A DNA stretch of 64,000 nt, taken from assembly GCF_030160235.1 (NCBI RefSeq), contig NZ_BSNY01000021.1, positions 62,001 through 126,000 on the forward strand, read 5' to 3'. Under the pieces are notes generated by a model, which did not search any database, had not been told where the DNA came from, and saw only the letters and a program-made list of their open reading frames with translations. This document shows, in pieces, positions 1 through 8,466 of the stretch (its first letter is position 1; the number at the start of each line of letters is the position of its first letter). Origin of the DNA: Mesorhizobium huakuii. Its GTDB lineage: Bacteria; Pseudomonadota; Alphaproteobacteria; Rhizobiales; Rhizobiaceae. The position numbers and the translations under genes were made by a program.

Positions 1-655
1 AGCGCACGGTGGCGTCCTTGCCATGGACATGGAAGATGCGCGGCGCCCATTTGCGGATCTGCGGGATCGGGTCGATCAGATAGACGAGCTGATGGCAGGG
101 CTCCCATTCGAGACCCAGATTATCGTCAGGCAGTTCGTTGAACATCAGCTCCCAGGCGTCCGGATTGTGGGCGATGTTCCAGTCGCCGGCCGCCCAATTG
201 CCGTCCATGGCGCAGTTCTCGAAGGCGATGCGCACGCCCTTGTCGGCGGCGCGCTTGGCCAGCGGTCCCCACACCTCGCGAAAGCGCGGCAGACTGTCGG
301 TCAGCTTCTTGCCGCGCAGGCGCCCGGTGAAGCCACTGACCATCGAAGTGCCGAACAGATGCGCATTGTCGATGACCGTTTCCCAGGCCGCGAGCACGCC
401 GCGATCGACCTCGCCGCTCTCCAGGGGATTACCGAACACGCCGAGGGAAGACACGACGACATCGGCATCGCCGATCGCCTCGCGGATCTCGCCGGCGAGC
501 CGTGGAAGGTCCTTGCCGCCCAGCGTCTGCCAGAAGAACGGCTGGATGCTTTCGAACCCGAGCGGCAGGATCTGCTTGATGTACGCCGCCGGATCTTCGA
601 GGTTGGCCCGCACCATGGTGCCGATCCGGATGTCGAGAAGCGGGTTTGGCATCAT
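1..655 (-). CDS. Sugar phosphate isomerase/epimerase family protein, partial (C-terminus beyond window)
   Basis: Read on the minus strand from an ATG at 655, 218 codons run without a stop to the window edge. The protein starts MMPNPLLDIRIG and has the pattern of the xylose-isomerase-like TIM barrel (AP endonuclease 2 superfamily): FENCAMDGNW with E146, GLEWEPCHQ with E183, and FHVHGKD with H209/H211 are the expected divalent-metal ligand strands. The family isomerises or epimerises sugars, sugar acids or inositol derivatives. The start overlaps the stop of the upstream Gfo/Idh gene as ATGA (652-655), so the two are co-translated and probably act on the same substrate. The exact sugar cannot be told. 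A second ATG lies one codon downstream. Confidence 0.85.
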   Translation of the reverse strand, partial: MMPNPLLDIRIGTMVRANLEDPAAYIKQILPLGFESIQPFFWQTLGGKDLPRLAGEIREAIGDADVVVSSLGVFGNPLESGEVDRGVLAAWETVIDNAHLFGTSMVSGFTGRLRGKKLTDSLPRFREVWGPLAKRAADKGVRIAFENCAMDGNWAAGDWNIAHNPDAWELMFNELPDDNLGLEWEPCHQLVYLIDPIPQIRKWAPRIFHVHGKDATVR

Positions 656-1683
656 AGTGTTTCCTGTGTAATCGCCACGCGGCGTCCGGTTTCGGCGCTC
701 TCGATGGCGCCGAAAACCATGGCCAGGCTTTTGATGTTGTCGGCGCCATGCGTCTCCGGCTCGGTGCCGGTCTCGATGGCGTGCATGAAATCCCTGATGA
801 TGCCGAGATGGCCGCCCACACGGTCGGCTGGATCGAGCGGCGGCACGTCGATCGGCTGGGTCTTGGCGAACAGCCCGTCGCGGCCCGTCGCCACCACCTC
901 CGCCTTCAGGAGGTCATGGCCGTCCCAGATGAGGCTGCCGCGCTCGGCGACGATGCGCCAGCTGCCTTCCCAGCTGGTGCGGAAGCCGTCGGCGCACCAG
1001 GAGCCGGCATAGGTGAAGACCTTGCCGCCGCCGAGATCGAAGACCGCACTTGCCGACGAACCCTGCCGGTACCAGGAACTGGCCGGCTCCCATTCCTGGC
1101 AGTAGACGCCGGCCGGCTCGCCACCGGCCATATAGCGGGCGGCGTCGAAGGTGTGGATCGCCATGTCGAGCAGCAGCACATGCGCCATCTCCTCGCGAAA
1201 GCCGCCGAAATGCGGCGCGACGAAGAAATCGGCATGGATGCTGGTCGCCGCGCCAATGGCGCCGGAGTCCAGGAAGCGGCGGATGCGCCTGACATTGGCG
1301 ACGTAGCGGCGGTTCTGCACGACGGCGTGGATGCGCCGGGCCTGGCGGGCCGCCTCGACGATGGCGCGGGCATTCTCCGGGCTGTCGGCCAGCGGCTTTT
1401 CGGTCAGGAGATGGCAATTGTGGGCAAAGGCCGAAAGCGCGACTTCGCGCCGGGCGGCGGGAACCACGACATCGAACACCGCGTCGGGCCTTGTCTGGTC
1501 GAGCACCGCGTCAAGGCTGGTGCCGATGACAATGCCGGTGAGGTCGTATTCGTGCGCCCTCGCCTTCGCCCGCTCGGCGTCGAGATCGACAAGGCCGGCA
1601 ATGGCAAGCCCGTCGATCTGCCTCGCGGCATCGAGCCATTGCCTGCTCATCGCGCCACAGCCGACGAGGACGACATTCATCAT
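652..1683 (-). CDS. Gfo/Idh/MocA family NAD(P)-dependent oxidoreductase
   Basis: 343 residues, normal for the family. An N-terminal Rossmann fold has the glycine motif GCGAM (residues 8-12). EKPLAD (95-100) holds the lysine-proline typical of the active site, and DMAIH (173-177) supplies the Asp/His pair. The C-terminal half is the alpha/beta dimerisation domain. Such enzymes oxidise or reduce sugars, inositols or their derivatives with NAD(P). The start is ATG at 1683 behind a strong GGAGGAGGAT site. The gene is first in an operon with the isomerase-like gene downstream (ATGA overlap). It is divergent from a LacI regulator, with LacI-type operators between, so carbohydrate-inducible control is likely. 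The substrate is unknown. Confidence 0.9.
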   Translation of the reverse strand: MMNVVLVGCGAMSRQWLDAARQIDGLAIAGLVDLDAERAKARAHEYDLTGIVIGTSLDAVLDQTRPDAVFDVVVPAARREVALSAFAHNCHLLTEKPLADSPENARAIVEAARQARRIHAVVQNRRYVANVRRIRRFLDSGAIGAATSIHADFFVAPHFGGFREEMAHVLLLDMAIHTFDAARYMAGGEPAGVYCQEWEPASSWYRQGSSASAVFDLGGGKVFTYAGSWCADGFRTSWEGSWRIVAERGSLIWDGHDLLKAEVVATGRDGLFAKTQPIDVPPLDPADRVGGHLGIIRDFMHAIETGTEPETHGADNIKSLAMVFGAIESAETGRRVAITQETL

Positions 1684-1743
1684 CCGGCGATCCTCCTCCG
1701 CTCGGTCCCTCCAGACCGATCGTCACGGCATTCACGGCATCAC

Positions 1744-1771
1744 CGTAAACGTTTTTCCGTAAACGTTTACG
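1744..1771. promoter_or_regulatory. Tandem LacI-family operator sites
   Basis: CGTAAACGTTTACG at 1758-1771 is a perfect 14-bp palindrome with the central CG of LacI/GalR operators. Directly before it, 1744-1757 reads CCGTAAACGTTTTT, an imperfect copy displaced by about one helical turn and a half. They lie between the divergent Gfo/Idh gene (start 1683) and the LacI-type regulator, so the regulator probably represses its target operon and perhaps itself here. Binding is inferred from motif and position. Confidence 0.75.
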
Positions 1772-1877
1772 AGAACACACCCGATAGCGTAGAATGTCAA
1801 TTGGCCGCTCGCGAAAATCGTCTTTCGCCTTGGCGTCGGCACCGGCCAATGCTAGCGAAGCACGCGGGAGAAAGTCT

Positions 1878-2903
1878 TTGGCGTCCAGCATCCACGACCT
1901 AGCGCGTCACCTGAACATTTCGATCGGCACCGTGTCGCGGGCGCTGAACGGCCGTGCCGACGTCAATGCCGACACGCGCCAGCGCGTGCTCGACGCCGCC
2001 AAGAAGCTGAACTATTCACCCAACCAGTCCGGCCGCAGTCTCAGGCAAGGTGCGACCCATTCGATCGCCTTCATGCTGCAGCCGCATCCCGGCGACCAGC
2101 AATATGGCGAACCGTTCTTCATTCCCTTCCTGATCGGGCTGCAGGGCCGCCTTGCCGAAAGCGGGCTCGACCTGACCGTGGTGATGGGCGCGCCGGGCGA
2201 CTATCAGCAGGAGCGCCTGCGCCGCGTCGTCGAGACCCGACGCGCCGATGCCGTTCTGCTGGCCTGGACGCGGCGCGAGGACGAGCGCATCGATTATCTC
2301 ACACAGGTCGGCTTCCCCTTCGCCACGCTCGGCCGCAGCCGCAGCGGCGGCAAGGCCTATCCCTCGCTCGATCTCGATTTCGAGAAGGCGGGCGGCGACG
2401 CCGTCGACCGCCTGGTGGCGCGCGGCCACCGCCGCATCGCCGCCATCCGACCTTCCCTCAATCTCAATTTCAGCTATCTGTTCCTGGACGGCTACCGCAA
2501 AGCCCTGAAGCGGCACGGCATCGAAGTCGACCCCGCGCTGATCGCCGACGGCTTCATCAACGAGGCCGGCGGCTACCAGGTGACGCCGCGCGTGATGCAG
2601 GCAAAGGACCGGCCGACAGCCATCATCTTCAACAACGACGCGATGGCGCTAGGCGGCTGCAAGGCGCTGGCCGAGATGGGCATCCGGCCGGGCCACGACA
2701 TCGCGGTGACCGTCATCGTCGACACGCCGCTCTGCCGCTATTTCTCGCCGGCGCTGACCGCCTTCCGCCCGCCGTTGGAGCCGATGGGAAGGCGGCTGGC
2801 CGAAATGCTGCTGGCCTCGCTTCCCGCTTTCGCCGGTCCAGGGGGCCCGCGCATCATCCACGAAGTCTGGCCGCTGGAGCTGATCGCGCGCGACAGCGAT
2901 TGA
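1878..2903 (+). CDS. LacI family transcriptional regulator
   Basis: The protein begins with a LacI helix-turn-helix (SIHDLARHLNISIGTVSRAL), then a hinge helix (PNQSGRSLRQGATHSIAF) and a periplasmic-binding-protein-like effector domain to the C-terminus. I chose the TTG at 1878 (GGGAG eight bases upstream) because it puts the HTH at the N-terminus and gives 341 residues, the usual family length. An in-frame ATG at 1794 would add 28 unstructured residues. Divergent from the Gfo/Idh-isomerase operon with tandem operators in between, it is the likely local repressor responding to a sugar or sugar derivative. Confidence 0.88.
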   Translation: MASSIHDLARHLNISIGTVSRALNGRADVNADTRQRVLDAAKKLNYSPNQSGRSLRQGATHSIAFMLQPHPGDQQYGEPFFIPFLIGLQGRLAESGLDLTVVMGAPGDYQQERLRRVVETRRADAVLLAWTRREDERIDYLTQVGFPFATLGRSRSGGKAYPSLDLDFEKAGGDAVDRLVARGHRRIAAIRPSLNLNFSYLFLDGYRKALKRHGIEVDPALIADGFINEAGGYQVTPRVMQAKDRPTAIIFNNDAMALGGCKALAEMGIRPGHDIAVTVIVDTPLCRYFSPALTAFRPPLEPMGRRLAEMLLASLPAFAGPGGPRIIHEVWPLELIARDSD

Positions 2904-2915
2904 TGGCGCAGGCTA

Positions 2916-3230
2916 TCAATCCACCTTCTTCTCGCCCCGCTCGCCGGCCTTCACGATATCGCCCGTCGTGAACAGGATTTCCTTCAATTCCGCGCGCCAG
3001 TCCTTCTTCTGGCGCAGCAGGAATTCCAAATCCATGCCGAAATGCTTGAACTCCTCGCCTTGCGCGTTCTGCATGATGGCCCGCGCCTGCGGATCCTTCT
3101 CCACCGAGATGCGCTGTTCGTACCAGCCGATCGCTTCCGCCTCCTCGATCAGCGAGGTGATCATCCGGGCAAAGGTCCGCACCTTCTGCGACAGTTCTTC
3201 AGGCGGTTCGTGATACTGGTCGAAACCCAT
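2916..3230 (-). CDS. Encapsulated-ferritin-like (EncFtn family) protein without encapsulin neighbour
   Basis: 104 residues resembling the encapsulin-associated ferritin-like protein of Rhodospirillum rubrum. The predicted ferroxidase residues are aligned: E30 in IEEAEAIGWYEQR, W36, Y37, and E60/H63 in GEEFKHFGM, followed by the conserved LFTTGDI end of the helical domain. EncFtn subunits form open decamers that bind iron at dimer interfaces. The C-terminus (GERGEKKVD) has no obvious encapsulin cargo-loading peptide, and no shell gene is nearby. It therefore may work as a free ferroxidase or enter a shell encoded elsewhere. The gene converges on the LacI regulator with 12 bp between stops. Family assignment is good; its role is inference. 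Confidence 0.75.
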   Translation of the reverse strand: MGFDQYHEPPEELSQKVRTFARMITSLIEEAEAIGWYEQRISVEKDPQARAIMQNAQGEEFKHFGMDLEFLLRQKKDWRAELKEILFTTGDIVKAGERGEKKVD

Positions 3231-3284
3231 GTCGTCCTCCGTGGTTCATTCCCATGAATGCCCGGGAATGCCGCCGGTTCCGCA

Positions 3285-4115
3285 TCACCTCTGCAATTCC
3301 GCCAATGCCCGCTCCAGCGGCGCCGGCGAAATCTGGATAGGTCCGGAGAACGGCACATCCATGTCGAGGATCAGGTAGATCGCCCCGGCGATCAGCGCGG
3401 CCGACACGACGTAGGTCGCGAGCGTGATCGCATTCCTCGGCGCCCTGAAGCCGAAACTGGCGAAGATCAGCGCCAGCCACGCAACCAGCATGGCGATCAG
3501 CGGCCAGGGGATGGCGCCTTCCGACTGTTCGATCAGCACCCAGCGCATTTCAAGCACTTTCTGCAGGCGCTGACGCGCGTCCTGCAAAAGCGGGCCATGC
3601 GTCGCATCGGACAGCGTCAGCGCGTTCAGCCGCGTGCCGATCTCCGTCAAGAGATGTTCGGACAGCTGGTTGGCGACGAGAGTGGTTTCATTGTCTTGTG
3701 ACGAGGTGGCCATCACCCGCTGCACATAGGCGACCAGCGGCTGGCGCACCGCGTCGGCTTCGGGGCCGTACTGGCGCAATGTCCTGTCGAGCAGGATCAG
3801 TTCCGTCGCATAGGCGTGCACATTGTGATCGATCGATTCGAAGGTGTTCTTGGCCGAATTGATCATCAGGCCGAGCACCAGCGAGGTCATGACGCCGAAC
3901 AGGTTGGCGGCGAGCCGCACCACATTGTTCGTATCGTCGTCGCGATGTCTGGCCGGTAGCCTCGGCCAGATCACCATGCTGGCCAGCGGCGCCCCCGCCA
4001 GGCACAGGAAAATCACCAATGCGATCAGGGCTTCGCGCATGAAGCGCATTTCTGCACGGCGTGCACCGCTTGCCAATGGCAAGGCGGCCTGCAGAGAGCG
4101 AAAGTTCGGGCGCAT
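3285..4115 (-). CDS. DUF4239-type membrane protein
   Basis: Up to 276 residues with an N-terminal membrane segment (ALIALVIFLCLAGAPLASMV), a second hydrophobic stretch containing FGVMTSLVLGLMINSAKNTF, a long soluble middle, and two C-terminal membrane helices (about 205-225 and 233-252). The layout and the VLGLMINSAKNTF segment match DUF4239, a bestrophin-like family of unknown function. The true start is probably one of the internal ATGs at 4049 or 4040, immediately before the first membrane helix, because no ribosome site is visible before 4115. It lies 54 bp upstream of the EncFtn-like gene on the same strand, so the two may be co-transcribed. It is divergent from the histidine kinase. Confidence 0.7.
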   Translation of the reverse strand: MRPNFRSLQAALPLASGARRAEMRFMREALIALVIFLCLAGAPLASMVIWPRLPARHRDDDTNNVVRLAANLFGVMTSLVLGLMINSAKNTFESIDHNVHAYATELILLDRTLRQYGPEADAVRQPLVAYVQRVMATSSQDNETTLVANQLSEHLLTEIGTRLNALTLSDATHGPLLQDARQRLQKVLEMRWVLIEQSEGAIPWPLIAMLVAWLALIFASFGFRAPRNAITLATYVVSAALIAGAIYLILDMDVPFSGPIQISPAPLERALAELQR

Positions 4116-4197
4116 TTGCGGCCGCGATGCGATATGGCAGCGCCTTGCCGGGCTGAAAGGCCACGCGGTAATGTCCCCATGGGGCAGTGTGATCGTC

Positions 4198-4203
4198 AGG
4201 AGG
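4198..4203 (+). promoter_or_regulatory. Ribosome binding site fixing the histidine kinase start
   Basis: AGGAGG with a 5-nt spacer before ATG at 4209. It decides against the longer in-frame reading that would begin at 4116. Confidence 0.75.
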
Positions 4204-4208
4204 CCGGC

Positions 4209-5291
4209 ATGTCTGGAAGATCGTCCTTGCCGCTCCTTGGGCCGCTGCTCGGGCGCCGGCCGCTGCTGCCGATCCTGCTTGCGCTGCTGGCCGCGGCGAT
4301 CTTCCTGGCGGACACGGTCACTAATCTCGAGATCGCGGTCGCGGTCTTCTATGTCGTCATTGTCCTGATCGCGGTCCGCTACCTCGACCGCCGCGGCGTG
4401 GCGATGGTGGCGGCGGCCTGCATGACGCTCACCGTGTTGAGTTTTTTCCTGACGCGGGCAGGTGCCGTGCCGGCGGGCGTGGTCAACTGCGCCATCAGCC
4501 TGGTGGCGATCGCCGTCACCGCCTATCTAGCGCTGCGCGCCGCCGCCGCCGAGGCCCAGGCGCGCGAGGCGCAGGCGCAGCTCGCGCACATCACGCGCGT
4601 GACGATGCTCGGCGAACTGACGGCCTCGATCGCCCATGAGCTCAACCAGCCGCTGGCGGCGATCATGCTGAATGGCAACGCCGCCCAGCGCTGGCTGGCG
4701 GGCGGCAATCCGGATGAAGCCGGCAAGGCGGCCGAGCGTATCGTCAGGGATGCAGAACGCGCGAGCGAATTGATCAAACGGCTGCGCGGCCTCACCCGCA
4801 AGGCCGCCGGCAAGGCCATCTGGCTGGACGTCAATCAGCTGATATCGGATACGTTGACCCTGGTGGAAACCGAAGCCGGCAGAGCGCATGTCGCCTTGCG
4901 AGCCGAGCTGGCCGGCCAACTGCCTCGAGCCCAGGCCGACCCGGTGCAGATCCAGCAGGTCATCCTCAACCTCATCCTCAACGCGCTTGAGGCGGTGAGC
5001 GGCGAAGAAGAGCGTGACGTCACGATCGTGACCAGCCCCGGCAGGTCAGGCGAGATCGTCATTGAGGTTCGCGATTCCGGCTGTGGGCTGAACGGCGTCG
5101 AACTCGACCATGTCTTCGACGCCTTCTACACCACCAAGCCCGAAGGCCTGGGCATGGGGCTTGCCATCAGCCGCTCCATCGTCGAAAGCCATGGCGGCCG
5201 CATCTGGGCGCAGCCTGCGGTGCCGCGCGGCGCCGCCTTCTTCTTTTCGCTCCAGGCCGGCAGAACGGGATCGCGCGGATCAGACCAATGA
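4209..5291 (+). CDS. Membrane sensor histidine kinase
   Basis: 360 residues. Four hydrophobic segments (about 18-35, 41-56, 63-82 and 88-109) form an N-terminal membrane domain like those of KdpD/DUF4118 sensors. A short coiled linker leads to a HisKA domain with the H-box ASIAHELNQPLAA (phospho-acceptor H143). The HATPase_c domain shows the N-box (NLILNALEAV), DSGCGL and the G2 box GLGMGLAISRSIVESHGG. This is the FixL/DctB/TodS type. No PAS domain is present, so sensing is probably through the membrane domain. The gene overlaps the response regulator start by ATGA (5288-5291). The stimulus is unknown. Confidence 0.9.
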   Translation: MSGRSSLPLLGPLLGRRPLLPILLALLAAAIFLADTVTNLEIAVAVFYVVIVLIAVRYLDRRGVAMVAAACMTLTVLSFFLTRAGAVPAGVVNCAISLVAIAVTAYLALRAAAAEAQAREAQAQLAHITRVTMLGELTASIAHELNQPLAAIMLNGNAAQRWLAGGNPDEAGKAAERIVRDAERASELIKRLRGLTRKAAGKAIWLDVNQLISDTLTLVETEAGRAHVALRAELAGQLPRAQADPVQIQQVILNLILNALEAVSGEEERDVTIVTSPGRSGEIVIEVRDSGCGLNGVELDHVFDAFYTTKPEGLGMGLAISRSIVESHGGRIWAQPAVPRGAAFFFSLQAGRTGSRGSDQ

Positions 5292-5923
5292 AGCCAGCAA
5301 GCGGATCGGAAACGAGCGAACCGGAACAGGTCGTTTTCGTCATCGACGACGACCCCGCCATGCGCGAAGCGCTCGACAGCCTGTTGCGCTCGGTTGGTCT
5401 GGACGTGCGCTGCTTTGGTTCGGTTGCCGAATTCCTGGGCGCGCCGAGGCCTGATATCCCCTCCTGCCTGGTGCTGGACGTGCGCCTGCCCGGCAAGAGC
5501 GGCATGGACTTCCAGAAAGAGCTCGCTCATTCCGGGACGCCGCTCCCGGTCATCATCATGACCGGCCACGGCGACATCGCCATGTCGGTGCAGGCGATGA
5601 AGACCGGCGCCGTCGACTTCCTGCCGAAACCGTTCCGCGAACAGGATTTGCTCGATGCCATCGCCGCTGCCCTGGACATGGACCGGCTGAACAGGACGCA
5701 GTCGGCCGAGATCGACACCTTGCGCGAACGCCTGGCGACGCTGAGTGAAGGCGAACGCAGCGTCGTGGCGCTGGTTGTGCAGGGACGGCTCAACAAGCAG
5801 GTCGCCGGCGACCTCGGCGTCAGCGAGATCACCGTCAAGGTCCGCCGCGCGCGAGCCATGCGCAAGATGCAGGCCGGCTCGTTGGCCGAGCTCATCAAAA
5901 TGGCCGGCAAGCTCGGGATCTGA
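5288..5923 (+). CDS. FixJ/TodT-type response regulator
   Basis: 211 residues. The receiver domain has acidic pocket D20-D22, phospho-acceptor D64 (LVLDVRLPG), switch Thr in IIMTGHG and the conserved Lys in FLPKPF. A LuxR-type helix-turn-helix follows (LSEGERSVVALVVQGRLN and QVAGDLGVSEITVKV). It reads VKVRRARAMRKM where FixJ relatives usually have VKVHRARVMRKM, a one-residue change in the recognition helix region. ATGA overlap with the upstream histidine kinase shows they are a cognate pair. Target promoters are not evident; the nearest downstream genes are a small hypothetical gene and an ABC transporter. Confidence 0.9.
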   Translation: MKPASGSETSEPEQVVFVIDDDPAMREALDSLLRSVGLDVRCFGSVAEFLGAPRPDIPSCLVLDVRLPGKSGMDFQKELAHSGTPLPVIIMTGHGDIAMSVQAMKTGAVDFLPKPFREQDLLDAIAAALDMDRLNRTQSAEIDTLRERLATLSEGERSVVALVVQGRLNKQVAGDLGVSEITVKVRRARAMRKMQAGSLAELIKMAGKLGI

Positions 5924-6287
5924 CCGTTCCAAGGCGGCAGATAAACCGTTATTTTTCAATGTATTGACAGCACGTTACGTGACCGTCGTCCGGTCGCCAT
6001 ATGCCTTGGTATCGGGCCATATACTTAAGATTCCAGCGCCCGCGTTGACACCTTGTGAGCGGCGGGCGTAAGGCGGCGTGGCTTCGGCCGACCGAAGCAT
6101 CAACTCGAGATCGAACAGGTTATGGACAGCTATACCAGTCGCTGTCCGGATCAAGCCCCAGGCACGGTCCGGACACCGGCCCCGTCAACAGATTTGATTT
6201 CCGGCATGTGGCGCCTGTCGGGCCTGGGCAGGGCATAACCCGCCCTCGGCTCGCCTTGCCGTCCCGCTGGGCCGCAAGAGGTGAGCC
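5924..6287. other. Intergenic region with two hairpins
   Basis: 364 bp between the response regulator and the small gene at 6288. I see no convincing gene. It holds a 7-bp inverted repeat CGCCCGC (6037-6043)/GCGGGCG (6062-6068), a 7-bp hairpin at 6081-6098, a short palindrome CACGTTACGTG (5971-5981) and a TTGACA (5964-5969) without a matching -10. No known riboswitch consensus was recognised. Confidence 0.5.
6081..6098 (+). terminator. Hairpin downstream of the two-component operon
   Basis: GCTTCGG (6081-6087), tetraloop CCGA, CCGAAGC (6092-6098): a perfect 7-bp stem 157 bp after the response regulator stop. There is no U-run after it, so it is a terminator candidate at best and may have another role. 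Confidence 0.35.
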
Positions 6288-6539
6288 ATGAACACCAACA
6301 TCATCCCCTTCCGCACACGCTCTGTCTCGCGCTCCGCTTCAACCGCGCGGCCGTCCGTTGCAACAACGCGCGGCCTGGCGGGCAAGGCCGGCTTCACCAT
6401 GCCGCTGACCCGGCTCGTCTGCGTCTGGTGCCGCGGCTCGACGAGCGGCCGGCTGGAATGCGGCTGGACGCGGGAACGGCAGCCCGTCTCCGAAGAGGCC
6501 GTCAGTCGTAGAACGGCCCTCTTGCAACGCGCTGCCTAG
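6288..6539 (+). CDS. Small hypothetical protein with paired CxW motifs
   Basis: 83 residues, ATG behind GAGGTGAGCC. The N-terminus is MNTNIIPFRTRS, followed by a Ser/Arg/Thr-rich stretch. The C-terminal half carries two cysteine-tryptophan motifs, CVWC (45-48) and CGW (58-60), in the pattern LVCVW...GRLECGW. I recall similar short rhizobial hypothetical proteins with this pattern, but cannot verify that here. No signal peptide or membrane segment is visible. It precedes the ABC transporter genes by about 90 bp and could belong to that unit. Function unknown. The good ribosome site and the patterned C-terminus argue for a real gene. Confidence 0.5.
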   Translation: MNTNIIPFRTRSVSRSASTARPSVATTRGLAGKAGFTMPLTRLVCVWCRGSTSGRLECGWTRERQPVSEEAVSRRTALLQRAA

Positions 6540-6625
6540 GCCCCTCTTCGACGCAGCCCAAACGCCCGCACTGACGGCGGGGGCCTGGCACCCAGCGCGA
6601 CCACCTCCCGGTCGCAGCCTTCCGC

Positions 6626-8443
6626 ATGCCTGCAATCACCCTCCCCCCAAGCCACACTGCAATCGGCCCATCATCCGGATGGCCCGCCATGATCTTCCTG
6701 TCGCACAACCGCAATTCGCTGGGCGAGGCCGCGGCGCTCGCGCGCGGACGCATCGCTCCCAACATCTACGACACCATCGCCTTTGCCATGCTGGTGGCAT
6801 TGCTGGTGCTCCTGGCGCATGGTGCCGCAGGCATGCGCGCGCCGAGCACGCTGCTCACCACCTCGCCGGTCACGCTCGGTCTCGCCAATTTGCCGGACTA
6901 TGCGCTGCGCACGACGCTGCGCATGTTCGCGGCCATCATCGTGTCGCTGATCTTCACCTTCACGGTGGCGACGCTGGCCGCCAAGAGCCGGCGCGCCGAA
7001 ATGGTGATCATTCCGGTGCTCGACATCCTGCAATCCGTGCCGGTGCTGGGCTTCCTGACCTTTACCGTGACCTTCTTCATGGGCCTGTTTCCCGGCAGCC
7101 AGCTCGGCGCCGAATGCGCCGCGATCTTCGCCATCTTCACCAGCCAAGCCTGGAACATGGCGTTCTCGTTCTACCAGTCGCTGCGCACCGTGCCGGGCGA
7201 TCTCGACGAGGTCAGCCGCGGCTTCGGCCTCTCGGCGTGGCAAAGGTTCTGGCGGCTCGAGGCGCCGTTCGCGGCGCCCGGCCTGGTGTGGAACACCATG
7301 ATGTCGATGTCCGGCGGCTGGTTCTTCGTCGTCGCCTCCGAGGCCATCACCGTCGGCAACACCACCGTGCAACTGCCCGGCATCGGCTCTTGGCTGGCGC
7401 TGGCCATCGACAAGCAGGATTTCAAGGCCGTCGCCTGGGCGGTGCTGGCGATGGGCGTGCTCATCCTGCTCTACGACCAGCTGCTGTTCCGGCCCGTCGT
7501 CGCCTGGGCCGACAAGTTTCGTTTCGAGCAGACGGCCGGGCAGGAAAAGCCCCGCTCCTGGGTCTACGACATACTGCGCCGGGCCCGGCTGCTACGGACC
7601 GTGGGGCTGCCGATCGCCTGGCTGTGGCAGCGCGCCATGCTGCTTCGCCTGGGCCGGCGGACCCCGCCGGCAACCACCGTCGCATCACGCCGGTTTTCTC
7701 GATTGCTCGACTTCGCCTGGCTCGGCCTGGTGTTGCTTGTCGCGCTGTGGGGCGGCATCGAAACGGTGTTGTATCTCGGGCAGACCCTTGGCTGGAATGA
7801 TGTCATTGAAGCCTTCAGCGGCGGCCTTCTCACCTTGCTGCGCGTGATCGTGCTGATCGCGGTCGCCAGCGTCATCTGGGTGCCGATCGGCGTCTGGATC
7901 GGACTGCGGCCGGCGGTCGCCGAGCGGGTGCAGCCGCTGGCGCAGTTCCTCGCCGCCTTCCCCGCCAATGTGCTGTTTCCGTTCGCGGTGATCGCCATCG
8001 TCGCCACCGGCGCCAGCCCCGGCATCTGGCTGTCGCCGCTGATGGTGCTTGGCACGCAATGGTACATCCTGTTCAACGTCATCGCCGGCGCCAGCGCCTT
8101 CCCTTCCGATCTCAAGGAGGCGGCCAGGGTCTTCAAGATACGGTCCTGGTCGTGGTGGAAGAATGTCATGCTGCCGGGGATCTTCCCCTACTACATCACC
8201 GGCGCGCTGACCGCCTCGGGCGGCTCGTGGAACGCCTCGATCGTCGCCGAACTGGCAAGCTGGGGCAACACCAGGCTCGAGGCCTTCGGGCTCGGCTCCT
8301 ACATCGCCAAGGCCACCGAAGCCGGCGATTTCCCGCGTGTCATCCTCGGCATCGCCGTGATGTCGCTCTTCGTCACCCTCTTCAACCGCACGCTCTGGCG
8401 CCCGCTCTACGTCTTTGCCGAACGCCGCATGCGGCTCGACTGA
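6626..8443 (+). CDS. Fused double-domain ABC transporter permease (NitT/TauT-like)
   Basis: Up to 605 residues containing two complete binding-protein-dependent permease modules in one chain. The first spans about 45-305 with the EAA loop VSRGFGLSAWQRFWRLEAPFA; the second spans about 365-600 with EAARVFKIRSWSWWKNVMLP. Each has about six membrane helices. The family resembles permeases of nitrate, sulfonate and taurine transporters, where the modules are normally separate proteins. The start is ambiguous: ATG at 6626 or at 6689 (MIFLSHNRN), neither with a strong ribosome site. The ATPase gene follows 23 bp downstream. No periplasmic binding protein gene is adjacent, so substrate and even direction of transport are open. 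Confidence 0.87.
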   Translation: MPAITLPPSHTAIGPSSGWPAMIFLSHNRNSLGEAAALARGRIAPNIYDTIAFAMLVALLVLLAHGAAGMRAPSTLLTTSPVTLGLANLPDYALRTTLRMFAAIIVSLIFTFTVATLAAKSRRAEMVIIPVLDILQSVPVLGFLTFTVTFFMGLFPGSQLGAECAAIFAIFTSQAWNMAFSFYQSLRTVPGDLDEVSRGFGLSAWQRFWRLEAPFAAPGLVWNTMMSMSGGWFFVVASEAITVGNTTVQLPGIGSWLALAIDKQDFKAVAWAVLAMGVLILLYDQLLFRPVVAWADKFRFEQTAGQEKPRSWVYDILRRARLLRTVGLPIAWLWQRAMLLRLGRRTPPATTVASRRFSRLLDFAWLGLVLLVALWGGIETVLYLGQTLGWNDVIEAFSGGLLTLLRVIVLIAVASVIWVPIGVWIGLRPAVAERVQPLAQFLAAFPANVLFPFAVIAIVATGASPGIWLSPLMVLGTQWYILFNVIAGASAFPSDLKEAARVFKIRSWSWWKNVMLPGIFPYYITGALTASGGSWNASIVAELASWGNTRLEAFGLGSYIAKATEAGDFPRVILGIAVMSLFVTLFNRTLWRPLYVFAERRMRLD

Positions 8444-8466
8444 CCCCTTCTTTCAGGAGACTGATT

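Noticed and set aside
5924-6287. Riboswitch leader for the ABC transporter
   Set aside because: Hairpins are present, but no conserved core of a known riboswitch class (yybP-ykoY, ykkC, cobalamin, TPP) could be matched.
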